In this document: piece after piece, positions 9,429 to 19,480 of the stretch
Layout of the letters: every line of letters starts with the position of its first letter
Position numbering within the stretch: the stretch's first letter is position 1
NCBI GenBank assembly: GCA_905397405.1
Contig: CAJPVJ010000472.1
Span: 1-22,961 of the forward strand
Direction: 5' to 3'
DNA: 22,961 bases
Source of the DNA: Oppiella nova
Lineage: Eukaryota > Arthropoda > Arachnida > Sarcoptiformes > Oppiidae
Notes under the pieces: model-generated
Told to the model about the DNA's origin: nothing
The model's input: the letters and a program-made list of their open reading frames with translations, nothing else
Databases searched by the model: none
Translations under genes and position numbers: made by a program

Positions 9429-10904
9429 TGTAGAAATATTTCATTATGGATTGCATTTATGTCGAGAAATAAGGCTTTCGTTTTATAATTAATAATGTAT
9501 TAAAATTTAATAATTAAATCATTGTAATTTATACTAATTTTTAAATTAATGGGTAATTATTAAAAAGTTGTGAAACATGTGTCAAACATATAGTAAGGAT
9601 TCATTTGATAGATTTGGTGATGATTTATGTCAACATATATTGAGTTATCAAACGATTGACCAAAAAGTAAAGACTGAATGTGTGAGCAAACAGTGGCAGA
9701 GATTCATATACTGCTCACAAACGGAGTTATTGGTCGATGAATTAGTAAAGTACCACAATATTAAACAAAATGGATTTGAATTCATATTAAATAAATGCAA
9801 AAACTTGAGCAAGATCGTTTACAAAGGAAGTTCTTCTAAGTTGAAGCAAGATAAGTCTGTGTTTGACTCAATTGTCGAGCACTGCAATCAATTAACCCAT
9901 ATTTGTATAGATGTCCGGACAAATACAAGTATTGAGTCAATTGACATATTCTTTGAGAAGTTTGGCAAACAATTGAAAATAATTTGCTTTTATATTCCCC
10001 ACACAAACAATATGATTAGACAGTGTGTTGACAATAATCTAAAGTGTTGTCCAAATTTAACACAAATACAGATCCAATGCTATTATCGCTATACTGATGA
10101 TAATTCACTACAAGTATTACAGGACATTGTATTTCATAAGCTACAGAAAGTTTATATCAAATTCCACGATAAAGTTGTCAATAGTTTTAACACATTTGTT
10201 GAAAACTATAAAAAGTCAATGAAATCACTTGAGATTGATATCAATACTTGCGATGAGAAGTCCATCGCAATAGTGATGACAGGTTTGTCACAAATGGAGG
10301 CATTAATTGAGCTAAAGATACGGTGGATTAGCTGTTTGGGTTCACCTCCAGAAGATTCTGATTATTTACTGTTTAATCAAATGAAACAAATTGGTATTAA
10401 TTGCCGTAAACTCAAGAGTTTCTCAATTAATAGCTCTAATATGGATTCCGATGAATGCTATGAATATGTGATGCAAACAATTAACGACAACTTCACACAA
10501 ATAAAGCGATTGAGAATTAGTGGTAATCTCTACGGACAGGCAGAGGAAGAGGATGATAACCACAATATGATTAATGAGACCTTAAGAAGTAAATTATTGG
10601 ATAAATGCAAACGATTAACACATTTCACGTTTACTATTGACTGGTATATGAATGACTCGTTTTTCGATAACATTGGCCAACATTTACCAAAACTCCAATA
10701 CTTGTCGTTTGAAAACTACGATACAAGTGATGAGGTATTGAATGAGTTGTCAAAACTGACACATTTAAGGGCAATCAAAGTACGCACGTGGGACACGGGT
10801 ATCGACAATGAACAAGACTACCTGGGCGAAAATTGTCCTAAATTTGTTGATGCCTACCACAAATATTTCTGTACCGATTAATAGAATCAATATTATTTTT
10901 ATTA
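9401..10904 (+). repeat. F-box tandem unit 1
   Basis: This unit repeats at 11011-12498. Homology begins at AACATTGG(G/A)TTACCTG, about 170 bp before the F-box ATG, runs through the gene, and ends in ATTTTTATTA just after the stop. The upstream parts are about 90 percent alike with one small indel. No target-site duplication, poly-A tract or LTR is visible at the edges, so a plain tandem duplication is the simplest reading. Confidence 0.85.
9577..10881 (+). CDS. F-box/LRR protein 1 (single exon, 434 aa)
   Basis: An uninterrupted frame starts at MCQTYSKDSFDRFG. Residues 11-45 (DRFGDDLCQHILSYQ...VKTECVSKQWQRFIY) fit the F-box, which binds SKP1 in SCF ubiquitin ligases. From about residue 75 on there are irregular leucine-rich units, such as CPNLTQIQI, LIELKI, CRKLKSFSI, QIKRLRISG, CKRLTHFTF, LPKLQYLSF and LTHLRAIKV. 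These would form the substrate-binding surface. The start is fixed by identity with the paralogue and by in-frame sequence immediately following. There are no introns, unlike the kinase and receptor genes. It sits in the gap where CHK2 is broken. The target is unknown. DSFDRFGDDLC-type F-box proteins are, as I recall, greatly expanded in acariform mites; not checked. Confidence 0.85.
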   Translation: MCQTYSKDSFDRFGDDLCQHILSYQTIDQKVKTECVSKQWQRFIYCSQTELLVDELVKYHNIKQNGFEFILNKCKNLSKIVYKGSSSKLKQDKSVFDSIVEHCNQLTHICIDVRTNTSIESIDIFFEKFGKQLKIICFYIPHTNNMIRQCVDNNLKCCPNLTQIQIQCYYRYTDDNSLQVLQDIVFHKLQKVYIKFHDKVVNSFNTFVENYKKSMKSLEIDINTCDEKSIAIVMTGLSQMEALIELKIRWISCLGSPPEDSDYLLFNQMKQIGINCRKLKSFSINSSNMDSDECYEYVMQTINDNFTQIKRLRISGNLYGQAEEEDDNHNMINETLRSKLLDKCKRLTHFTFTIDWYMNDSFFDNIGQHLPKLQYLSFENYDTSDEVLNELSKLTHLRAIKVRTWDTGIDNEQDYLGENCPKFVDAYHKYFCTD

Positions 10905-11010
10905 CAAATATTGTCATTTAAAACACATGAAAATACTACTATTGTATATTCAGTTGCTAAAAACAGTTATTTTTGAGATAATATTTTTGATGTGATTTCT
11001 ATGATACCGT

Positions 11011-12498
11011 AACATTGGATTACCTGTTATCACAATAATGTAGACATATTTGATTAAGGATTGCATTTATGTCGAGAAATAAGGCTTTCATTTTATAATG
11101 AATAATGTATTAAATCATTGTAACTTATACTAATTTTTAAATTAATGGGAAATTATATTTATTGAAAAGTAATAAAACATGTGTCAAACATATAGTAAGG
11201 ATTCATTTGATAGATTTGGTGATGATTTATGTCAACATATATTGAGTTATCAAACGATTGACCAAAAAGTAAAGACTGAATGTGTGAGCAAACAGTGGCA
11301 GAGATTGATATACAGCTCACAAACGGAGTTATTGGTCGACAAATTGGTAAAGTACTACACTATTAAACAAAATGGATTTGAATTCATATTAAATAAATGC
11401 AAAAACTTGAGCAAGATCATTTACAAAAGAGGTTGGCCTTATTATAAATTGAAGCAAGATAAGTCTGTGTTTGACTCAATTGTCGAGCACTGCAATCAAT
11501 TAATCCATATTTGTATAATTGTCGAGAAAAATACAAGTATTGAATCAATTGAGAGATTCTTTGAGAAGTTTGGCAAACAATTGAAAATAATTTGCTTTTA
11601 TATGGGCTCCGCAAACAACATGATTAGACAGTGTGTTAACAATAATCTAAAGCGTTGTCCAAATTTAACACAAATACAGATCAAAGATGATAACGATGAT
11701 GATAATTTACTACAAGTATTACAGGACACTGTATTTCAGAAGCTACAGAAAGTTTACATTGAATTCAGCGATAAAGTTGTCAATAGTTTGAACACATTTG
11801 TTGAAAACTATAAAAAGTCAATGAAATCACTTGAGATTGAGATCTATACTTGCGATGAGAAGTCCATCGCAAAAGTGATAACAGGTTTGTCACAAATGGA
11901 GGCATTAATTGAGCTAAAGATATTATTAGGTTGGATTAGCTCTTTGAAGTCATCTCGAGAACTATTTAATCAAATGAAACAAATTGGTATTAATTGCTGT
12001 AAACTCAAGAGTTTCTCAATTAATAGCTCTAATATGAATTCCGATGAATGCTATGAATATGTGATGCAAACAATTAACAACAACTTCACACAAATAAAGC
12101 GATTGAGAATCAGTGGTAATCTCTACGGAAAGGCAAAGGAAGAGGATGATAACCACAATATGATTAATGAGACCTTAAGAAGTCATTTATTGGATAAATG
12201 CAAACGATTAACACATTTCACGTTTACTGTCAAGTGGTATTTGAATGACTCGTTTTTCGATAACATTGGCCAACATTTACCAAAACTCCAGTACTTGTCG
12301 TTTGAAAACTACGATACAAGTGATGAGGTATTGAATGAGTTGTCAAAACTGACACATTTAAGGGCAATTAAAGTAGGGACGGATGACAGGGGTTTCGACA
12401 ATGAACAAGAATACCTGGGCAAACATTGTCCTAAATTTGTTGATGCCTATTACAAATATTTCTGTACCGATTAATAGAATCAATATTATTTTTATTAT
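11011..12498 (+). repeat. F-box tandem unit 2
   Basis: Second copy of the unit at 9401-10904, about 105 bases after unit 1 ends. Beyond 12498 its 3' flank differs from that of unit 1, which marks the duplication edge. Confidence 0.85.
11179..12474 (+). CDS. F-box/LRR protein 2 (single exon, 431 aa)
   Basis: Tandem paralogue of the 9577-10881 gene. The first ~129 coding bases, including most of the F-box (residues 11-43), are identical. Downstream, the LRR part differs in three length-variable patches near residues 82-90, 175-185 and 250-268. It also has many single replacements, often changing charge (for example E to K, D to K, W to D). Silent differences are few. The LRR framework (CPNLTQIQI, LKSFSINSS, QIKRLRISG, LPKLQYLSF) is kept. 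This fits two SKP1-binding adaptors with diverging substrate surfaces. Both frames are complete and end with KYFCTD. Confidence 0.85.
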   Translation: MCQTYSKDSFDRFGDDLCQHILSYQTIDQKVKTECVSKQWQRLIYSSQTELLVDKLVKYYTIKQNGFEFILNKCKNLSKIIYKRGWPYYKLKQDKSVFDSIVEHCNQLIHICIIVEKNTSIESIERFFEKFGKQLKIICFYMGSANNMIRQCVNNNLKRCPNLTQIQIKDDNDDDNLLQVLQDTVFQKLQKVYIEFSDKVVNSLNTFVENYKKSMKSLEIEIYTCDEKSIAKVITGLSQMEALIELKILLGWISSLKSSRELFNQMKQIGINCCKLKSFSINSSNMNSDECYEYVMQTINNNFTQIKRLRISGNLYGKAKEEDDNHNMINETLRSHLLDKCKRLTHFTFTVKWYLNDSFFDNIGQHLPKLQYLSFENYDTSDEVLNELSKLTHLRAIKVGTDDRGFDNEQEYLGKHCPKFVDAYYKYFCTD

Positions 12499-12784
12499 AA
12501 ATCCTTATTATCACATAATAAGCTCAAAGTTTAAATATATTTTTAAAAATTCACTTATTAAGCTGTTTTAAATGACAATTTATTATGATTTTAAACTAGA
12601 GTCATTCAATTAATTCAATCACAATCATTTATTGTCTATAAACACTACTTTTCAACAGTAGTATTTATTTTTTATTTTTTAATCAAAGGTCTACCATCAA
12701 AATAATCTATTTTTTGTACAATTACAAATATTTCAAATTATTATTCAGATATTGTGATGATATTATCAATATTATTTAATTAAA
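12475..12784. other. Convergent intergenic region F-box 2 / CHK2
   Basis: 310 bases of AT-rich DNA between the stop of F-box 2 (plus) and the stop of CHK2 (minus). A short ACTACTTTTCAACAGTAGTA hairpin lies at 12644-12663 and could form near the two 3' ends. Nothing else seen. Confidence 0.55.
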
Positions 12785-14417
12785 TTATTTTATATCCGGG
12801 TATTCTTGAAGTATACGATTCTTGAGCACACGATAGCAGTTAAAACTAATTTCCGCTTTTGACTGTAAAACATGAAAATAATCATTAATATAATAATTAT
12901 TATATTTAATATTTCATCAAGATTTTAGAGAATGAACATTTTATTTTTTATGAGCACACGATAGCAGTTAAAACTAATTTCCGCTTTTGACTGTAAAACA
13001 TGAAAATAATCATTAATATAATAATTATTATATTTAATATTTCATCAAGATTTTAGAGAATGAACATTTTATTTTTTTAACTAATGATAAGTTATAATAT
13101 ACATTAATAATAATCTAATACACTAAACTGACTGTACACTACATGAAATCTGCACTAATTGTAAGTACTAAATGAAATAATGTCATGTTAAATGTCTACT
13201 GAACTATATCACCAAAATATTTTGTAAAATCTTTGATTAGAGTTTGAATTATTTGAAAGTTTCAAATGTTAGCTCAAATTATGACTTACCATTAAATCCG
13301 TTGCACCAGAGGTTGATGTTTGATAAATACAATACATACAGTCCTTAATATAAGCCAAAAGTGCAAACATTTTCGCCTCTTTGATAATCCTTTCGCGTGA
13401 ATTGATCTCAAGTTTCGCATAAGAATTGCCATTAATTTCAATCATTTCGCGAATATATGCGTCAATAAAGACAGCCATTTGCGGGTCAGTCGGGAAATCT
13501 CCGGATCCAAAGTCGGTCTCCATTTTACCCCATGTGCTGAAGTATTGGCCAAAGTCTGAGCCCCTGTAGCCATAGCTCGTCCAATCAAAGTCGATGAGAA
13601 AGATCTCCAGTTCCTTATTATTGTTAACATTTGAATCGCGGACTAAAGTGTTTCGGCGATTAAAGTCGTTGTGAACAACGATAACGGGGCTGTTGAGCAC
13701 CGGTAGTGTGTTCGCGATCCACTCATTCTCGTCGATAAAATTCAAGTCTTTAAATGTCTGCAAATTATATTCTTGGATCTGCTTGAATACCGGCCCCTCT
13801 GTGACCGACTTTTTCAAATCGTCGTTGAAAAGCACTTTAAACAAATCGATCATACCTTTGGCCACTTTGGGCACCGGCATGTCTAGCGAGTGAATAGTAG
13901 CCAACTTGTGTGCTAACAGTGCCATTGTTTTGGGGTTTACATCATCGGTAGCATTAAGGTATCTGGCCTGGATTACAAACAGTAAATTATATTTTTAATG
14001 CGACCAATTATTTATGTTAATCGCAAACCTCAATGAATTCACTGATAGTTCCCGTGGGATATACACCTAAAAGTTTGGGACTAATATTGATTTGCGACAT
14101 AATGGCGCTGATTGTGATCACATCTGATTGTGTGTAAAACACTTTAAACGCTTCGTAGTCCACATCCCTGACCACTACTTTGTTATATTTGGTGTCCATG
14201 TGATCGGGCAGACAGCAGAGGATTAATTTATTTACAAACCCATCGCTAAAGTAAAAATTATTTTGAATTTCTTATAAAGAAATTAATTTATAGTTACAAA
14301 CCTGAGTGGCTTTATAACCATATCATTGGCCGTGATTTCAGTCCATTTTCCGCTTAAATAAGTTTTGCACAATTCATACAACCGTTGCCTCTCTTCCACC
14401 GGAAATGTATTTTCCAT
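12785..14417 (-). CDS. Choline/ethanolamine kinase-like CHK2, four exons, complete copy
   Basis: Minus-strand exons 14417-14302, 14245-14029, 13967-13290 and 12862-12785 give 362 residues with the same intron phases as CHK1. It keeps HNDFNRRNTL (210-219, Asp212, Asn217), IDFDWTSYGYRGSDFGQYF (from 236) and the C-terminal SKAEISFNCYRVLKNRI. It differs from CHK1 at many positions between residues 125 and 205, while the region around the catalytic motif is nearly identical. The expected role is ATP-dependent phosphorylation of choline, ethanolamine or a related alcohol. Intron 3 is 427 bp because a 128-bp tandem duplication has copied the start of exon 4 with its acceptor, creating a candidate alternative last exon (12990-12925). 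Only exon 1 and part of exon 2 have a partner in the left arm. Confidence 0.9.
12823..13078. repeat. 128-bp tandem duplication across CHK2 exon 4 boundary
   Basis: Copy 1 (12823-12950) and copy 2 (12951-13078) match at 127 of 128 bases, differing only in a terminal T run. The unit holds the first 40 bases of exon 4, its TTTTACAG acceptor and 88 bases of intron 3. The true exon continues only from copy 1. Confidence 0.93.
12925..12990 (-). other. Candidate alternative last exon of CHK2 (exon 4')
   Basis: In transcript order the duplicated acceptor (ending at 12991) comes before the normal one. Splicing there reads SKAEISFNCYRVL in frame, then IKNKMFIL and a stop at 12925-12927, replacing the normal KNRILQEYPDIK. 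Because both acceptors are identical over the duplicated stretch, either could be used. No transcript evidence is available. Confidence 0.45.
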
Positions 14418-15319
14418 TTTTCCAAATATTTATCAAAATATGATATTTTATAAACTTTTTTAAATTTTCAATTTCAAATGCAAATATTTTCGTTGAGCAC
14501 AAACATGTGAGCATTTATTAAATGCGTAAAACTATTTATAAGAAACTCGTGAACAAGTACATATTAATTGTTTTACACTTTTGATAAATAAAAAGTACTA
14601 AAACTTGAATATCTGATGAAAACTTAATTGTATTTTAGTGTTGATAATCAAAGTACTGATATTTTAATGTCATTTTCATTATATAATTATTACCCTTTTT
14701 AATATTATATAATCACTGCAATGGTCAGTAAATATTAATATTTGTTTAATCAAAATATATTTATATTTAATTTACAAAATAAATGCTAAATTCTACAGGT
14801 TACATTTATAGTTATATAACTTTCTTAAGACCAAGGTCATTTTAAACAGGTTTAACTGCTTCACTTATCAAGAGGACGTTTGCACTAAAAATATAAATCT
14901 CAGAAATATTCTATGATTTTAGGACATTCCTTACGATTGTACTGGTACACTTTAGGTTTAGTTTTATTATATTTATGACCACTTTATTGTTTAGAGAATT
15001 AATATTAATTAAAAGTGAAACCTTGATAAAAATCCATAAACACATATTATATACTAAACACATATTATATACTAAACACATAATATTATACCAAAATACT
15101 TACTACTTTAGGTTGTTTGCACTCATATTGTATCAATATATTAAATTTGCAGAATTTGCATAAAATTTCGTGTAGTTTACAAATGTTTAGATAACAAAAT
15201 TAAAATATTGTTTGAATTTAGTTCTGAAATTTATTTAACATTGTTCAAATTAAGAATCAATACAAATATTTTATTATTAGTACAGTATTTATCAATAAAA
15301 AGATTGCATAGTAAAATAT
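14418..15319. other. Intergenic region CHK2-CHK1, right arm
   Basis: About 900 bases matching 8026-9029 with the CHK2 promoter present once. A small local repeat ACTAAACACATATTATAT near 15035-15075 is absent from the left arm. The 62-codon frame at 14975-15163 crosses that repeat and is not kept in the other arm. Confidence 0.6.
14533..14540 (-). promoter_or_regulatory. TATA box of CHK2 (right)
   Basis: TATAAATA on the minus strand, 116 bp upstream of the ATG at 14417, in the CTTATAAATAGT context shared with CHK1. It is single here but doubled in the left arm. Confidence 0.65.
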
Positions 15320-15324
15320 TTATT
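15319..15324 (-). other. Polyadenylation signal overlapping CHK1 stop codon (right)
   Basis: AATAAA on the minus strand includes the CHK1 stop (15322-15320), as in the left copy. Confidence 0.45.
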
Positions 15325-16717
15325 GTAAATCCGGATATTCATGAAGTATACGTTTCTTGAGCACCCGGTAGCAATTAAATCGGACTTCCGCTTTGGGCTG
15401 TAAAAGACAAAAGCAATTAATAAATATTTATACTAATCAAGATCATTTGATACCTATTCCACAAATTAGGTAACTATGATATAGTTTTGTGTTAATACAT
15501 AAAACTATTTCTATTATAAGGACTAGAGTATAAATAAAATAGGATCAATCATTTATTATTTTGTTTACCATTAAGTCGGTGACCCCGATGAGTGTTGTTT
15601 GCCAAATACAGTACATAATATCCTTCATGAAAGCCATTAATGCAAACAATTTCGCTTCTTTTGTAATCCTTTCGCGTGAATTGATTTCATGTTTTGCATA
15701 TGAATTGCCATTAATTTCAATCATTTCCTCGATATATGCGTCAATAAAGAGAGCCATTTGCGGGTCAGTCGGGAAATCTCCGGACCCGAAGTCAGTCTCC
15801 TTTTGACCCCAACTGCAAAAGTATTGCCCAAAGTCTGCGCCCCTATAGCTATAGTTAGTCCAATCAAAGTCGATGAGAAAGATCTCCATTTCCTTATTAT
15901 TGTTAACATTTGAATCGCGGACTAAAGTGTTTCTACGGTTGAAGTCATTGTGCGAAAAGACTACCGGACTCTTGAGCTCCTGTACTGTATTTGCGAGCCA
16001 TGACAACTCATCCGTGAGAGTCAAGTCTTTGAAAGTCTGTAAATTGTATTCATGGATCTGTTTGAATACCGTTCCCTCACTGGCAGACGTTTTTAGCTCT
16101 TCGGTGAAAAAGTCTTTAAACAGTTCAGTCATATTCTTAGTAGTCTTAGGGATAGGCATATCAAGTGAGTGAAACTTTGCCAGTTTTCGGGCTAACAGTC
16201 CCACGGTTTTGGGGTTTACATCATCGGTAGCGTTGAAATAGCGGCACTGGGTTTACATATAATTAAAATAATTGTAAATATTTTTGTAAATATTAGTACC
16301 GATATAATAAACACAAACCTCAATGAATTCATTGATAGTTCCGTTTGGAAATACAGCTAATAGTTTGGGACTTATATTGATTTGCGACAAAATCACACTC
16401 ATCGCGATCACATGTGTTTGATTGTAAAAATCCTTAAACTGCTCGTAGTCCACATCCCTGACCACTACTTTGTTGTATTTAGTATCCATGTGGTCGGGTA
16501 GACCGCAATAGTATAATTTATTCACAAATCCATCGCTAATGAAAATAATTATTTATTAAAAATTGATTTATACAAATAATAATTTTTATGTCAATACATA
16601 CGTAACGGGTTTTATAATCAACTCATTTGCCGTAACTTCAGTCCATTTGCCGCTTAAATAAGTTTTGCACAATTCATACAACCGTTGCCTCTCTTCCACA
16701 GGAATTGTATTTTCCAT
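15320..16717 (-). CDS. Choline/ethanolamine kinase-like CHK1, four exons, right copy
   Basis: Minus-strand exons 16717-16602, 16535-16319, 16246-15569 and 15397-15320 again give 362 residues with identical intron positions. HNDFNRRNTL, IDFDW and YRGADFGQYF are unchanged from the left copy. In exon 3 only about 7 residues differ (for example VN to AS, M to T, L to H), none in the catalytic motifs. Exon 1 carries GTG GAA and ACT codons that agree with CHK2 rather than left CHK1, which may mean the left copy is derived or that short gene conversion occurred. With left CHK1 and right CHK2 this makes three complete kinase genes in the window. Confidence 0.9.
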
Positions 16718-17812
16718 TTTTGTTTACTTTTTTTTAATAAATAAATTACTAATTCATTTAGCAAGAACCGTATATGGTAAACAATAATATGCTGTCTTTC
16801 AAATATTGTCGTATAAACCGTTCATTGAGTGTTCAAAACTATTTATAAGTAATCATATGATAAATAAATATGCTTATCAAAGTTGCTTAAGACATTTGCT
16901 ATCTTAATTTATCATAAACTGTGCCTTAATGTATTTAAAGTGCAAAATATCCACAATGTACCCGAGTCTATTTAGTTTCATTTGAAGTCTCTTTTGTTAA
17001 TTATAAGTTTAGGGATATACAGTATATTTAGAACTTGATTTATTGCATAGTGACATCATATATAATAATATTCAATTTAATTTGCTAATAATCAGTTAAC
17101 ATTCAATCGCAAAATACAATAATTATGCTCAGAAAATATCAAGGCTAGTTTAGCATAAATAACAGGTTTAACTGTATGTTTGTTCAACTCAAAGTACTTT
17201 TAAAGTGCATTTTTGATTGCAAATGTATAAAAGTTGCACTGATCACAAATCGTTAGTTCATTTTAATAAAATATCTGTTTGATAATAATATATCCCTACA
17301 CAATATATGAGTGCATTTTATAAATAATAAAACCTGACCATTTAGTATAATTAAATGTAATTACCAAAAGCACATTTCTACGTAAAAGTAATAATGATTA
17401 TTTAAAACCTTGAATTCAATAACATTTAGATTTTCGTAGTATTTAATAAATGTTATTTTAGTAAACATTTAATGTTTAGAAACACTTTTACACTGTTTAC
17501 AATACAATACTATGTATTATCATCAAAAATCTATAAACTTATAAACAAGCACTTGGTATCAAATACTGTATGTAGCAAGCTATCAAACGTAACAACATTA
17601 TGAATTATAAATAATAAAATAAAAATAACTATTTAAAGATATAAATATATATTTTAACTGTAAGTCGTGGAATAGTTAAATAAATTAATTATGTCTGAAT
17701 TAATTATTTTTATAAATCACGTAACATATACAGGTATAGGTAGAAAGTTTTTATACATTTTAACAAGTAAGTATAAATATACAGTTGAATATACAGTAAA
17801 TATACAAATATA
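16718..17812. other. Intergenic region upstream of CHK1, right arm
   Basis: Partner of 5546-6638, about 1.1 kb. It contains the CHK1 TATA box at 16840-16847 and a two-mismatch version (17713-17731) of the 19-mer seen at 5622 and in the MITE. An open frame from 17691 leads into the F-box relic. Its first 40 codons have no family resemblance. Confidence 0.6.
16840..16847 (-). promoter_or_regulatory. TATA box of CHK1 (right)
   Basis: TATAAATA on the minus strand, about 123-130 bp before the ATG at 16717. It matches the left-arm site at 6507-6514. Confidence 0.65.
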
Positions 17813-18035
17813 CCATGGGGCAACATTTACAGAAACTCCAATACTTGTCGTTTCAAACCTATTATATGGTAGAAGTGATTATGTATTCAGTGAATTAAGT
17901 GCCCTGACACATTTAATGCATTTAAGGGCAATTAAATTGCGGACATGTGATTGTGGTGTGGCCTACGAGCAGAACGACCTGGACAAATATTGTCTTAGAT
18001 TTGTTAAAGTTTATCAGAAATATTTTTACCGATGA
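17813..18035 (+). pseudogene. F-box/LRR gene relic (C-terminal end only), right copy
   Basis: Partner of 5322-5545. The first codons GGG CAA CAT TTA CAG AAA CTC CAA match GQHLPKLQ of the central F-box genes in frame. The match then shifts frame, continues as ELSALTHL...LRAIKLRT, and ends KVYQKYF before TGA. Coding upstream of this piece is missing. An F-box gene therefore once stood between the receptor and CHK1, before the palindrome formed. Confidence 0.75.
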
Positions 18036-18062
18036 ATGAACATTATCTGTTCGCATATAAGG

Positions 18063-18318
18063 TTTGCATTTGTGGATTAGTTAGCCAAACATGTTAATAT
18101 TAATATTTTATGTAAACTATCCCATTTTAAATCTTGGACACTTTAAACTACAGTAATTTGTAAGTAATTTTAAAATAAATATCATAAATATTTGCATTTG
18201 TGGATTAGTTAGCCAAACATGTTAATATTAATATTTTATGTAAACTATCCCATTTTAAATCTTGGACACTTTAAACTACAGTAATTTGTAAGTAATTTTA
18301 AAATAAATATCATAAATA
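18063..18318. repeat. 128-bp exact tandem duplication (right arm, intergenic)
   Basis: Copy 1 (18063-18190) and copy 2 (18191-18318) are identical with a period of 128; the match runs 3 bases further. The left arm has the sequence once (about 5170-5300). It is the third duplication in the window with this period. Confidence 0.92.
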
Positions 18319-18545
18319 TTTTGAATTCAATTAATAAATTTATTTAATCACATTAAAATTAGTTTCAACTAAATTTCTAACAATTTCACAAACATGCAAG
18401 CCAAGAATGATCTAGGGAAATTGTTAAAAATCATAATCAATAAACAGTAAAATTTCATACATCATAGCACCGGAAGTTATTTATAATAAACAGTTTCCAA
18501 CACCAGAATCTGACCCTCATTTCGGATAACCTCTCAATGAATACC
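18319..18545. other. Inter-arm conserved non-coding block, right copy
   Basis: Partner of 4939-5165, differing at about 4 positions. Less AT-rich than neighbouring DNA. No reading frame of useful length. Confidence 0.4.
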
Positions 18546-19226
18546 ATTAACTATATTAAAAATAATTAATTAAAGACAAAATAGATTTGACTAATTAATG
18601 TCATATTTAGTTAGCAATGTAAACTTTTAATTATACATGATTATTTTTTTGTTAACAACTTTATAGTTTTTATTTTATTTTTGAAATTTAAAATCTAAAC
18701 TTACCTTAAGTCTTAGATTACAATGCCTAAATATTCTGACATTAATACTATTAAATAGTTTATGTGATTTAATAGTCTCGGTATTTATCGACTATATAAT
18801 AACCATATTCATACTAAATTGTATTACAACCATGCTATATACTACACATACCTACAAAAAACATACATGTTAATTGTATGTTAATTTATCAATACTTTAA
18901 AACTGGAACAATAGTTAAAGAAACTTAAATATATTTTTGAATAATATATTTAAATAAATAATTAATAAACATTTTTTCAAATAAATAAAATATTCTAATT
19001 AGTTTAATCAGTGATATTTTAATTATACAGTTCCAGCATTCTAATAATAGGACATCGTTGATTTTTTAGTTATTTTAATTTATAAGTAGGCATTAATTAA
19101 TATTTTCAGTGACATTACTGCAGGTTTTATTGACAAATGAAAAATATACCACAAAATGAAAATGTGTGAAATTATAATATATTATACATTCTTAGTGCAG
19201 TTGCTTCACGGGAATAGAAACAATTA

Positions 19227-19235
19227 TTACCTTGA
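19227..19235 (-). promoter_or_regulatory. Possible nuclear-receptor extended half-site (right arm)
   Basis: TCAAGGTAA on the minus strand, 246-254 bp upstream of the receptor ATG at 19481; kept from 4262-4270. Confidence 0.3.
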
Positions 19236-19480
19236 CAACTATTCATTACAACATAATGCTGATAATAACACCAGTTGTCATTGTTCAGTGCAGTTTAAAC
19301 TAAAAAATTGAACATTTGTTTCGTAAAATAAAACAATAAACCTGTAAATTAAATATTTTATTTAAAAGATTTCTGTAATTAAAAAATATAAGTAGCTATT
19401 ATTAATGCCATTTGAGCTGGATTACTAATTCCATAATAAATAATAAACGTTATACTGTATAGATATTTGTTATTTTAAAT

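Larger units (their letters stand above)
18036..19480. other. Intergenic region upstream of receptor gene, right arm
   Basis: About 1.45 kb, partner of 4015-5321 plus a 128-bp tandem duplication. It includes the conserved block (18318-18545) and a half-site at 19227-19235 on the minus strand. No gene seen. Confidence 0.6.

Noticed and set aside
9401-12498. F-box units as retrocopies or as cargo of a transposon
   Set aside because: The genes are intronless but have no poly-A tail, target-site duplication or terminal repeats, and their upstream regions are duplicated with them.
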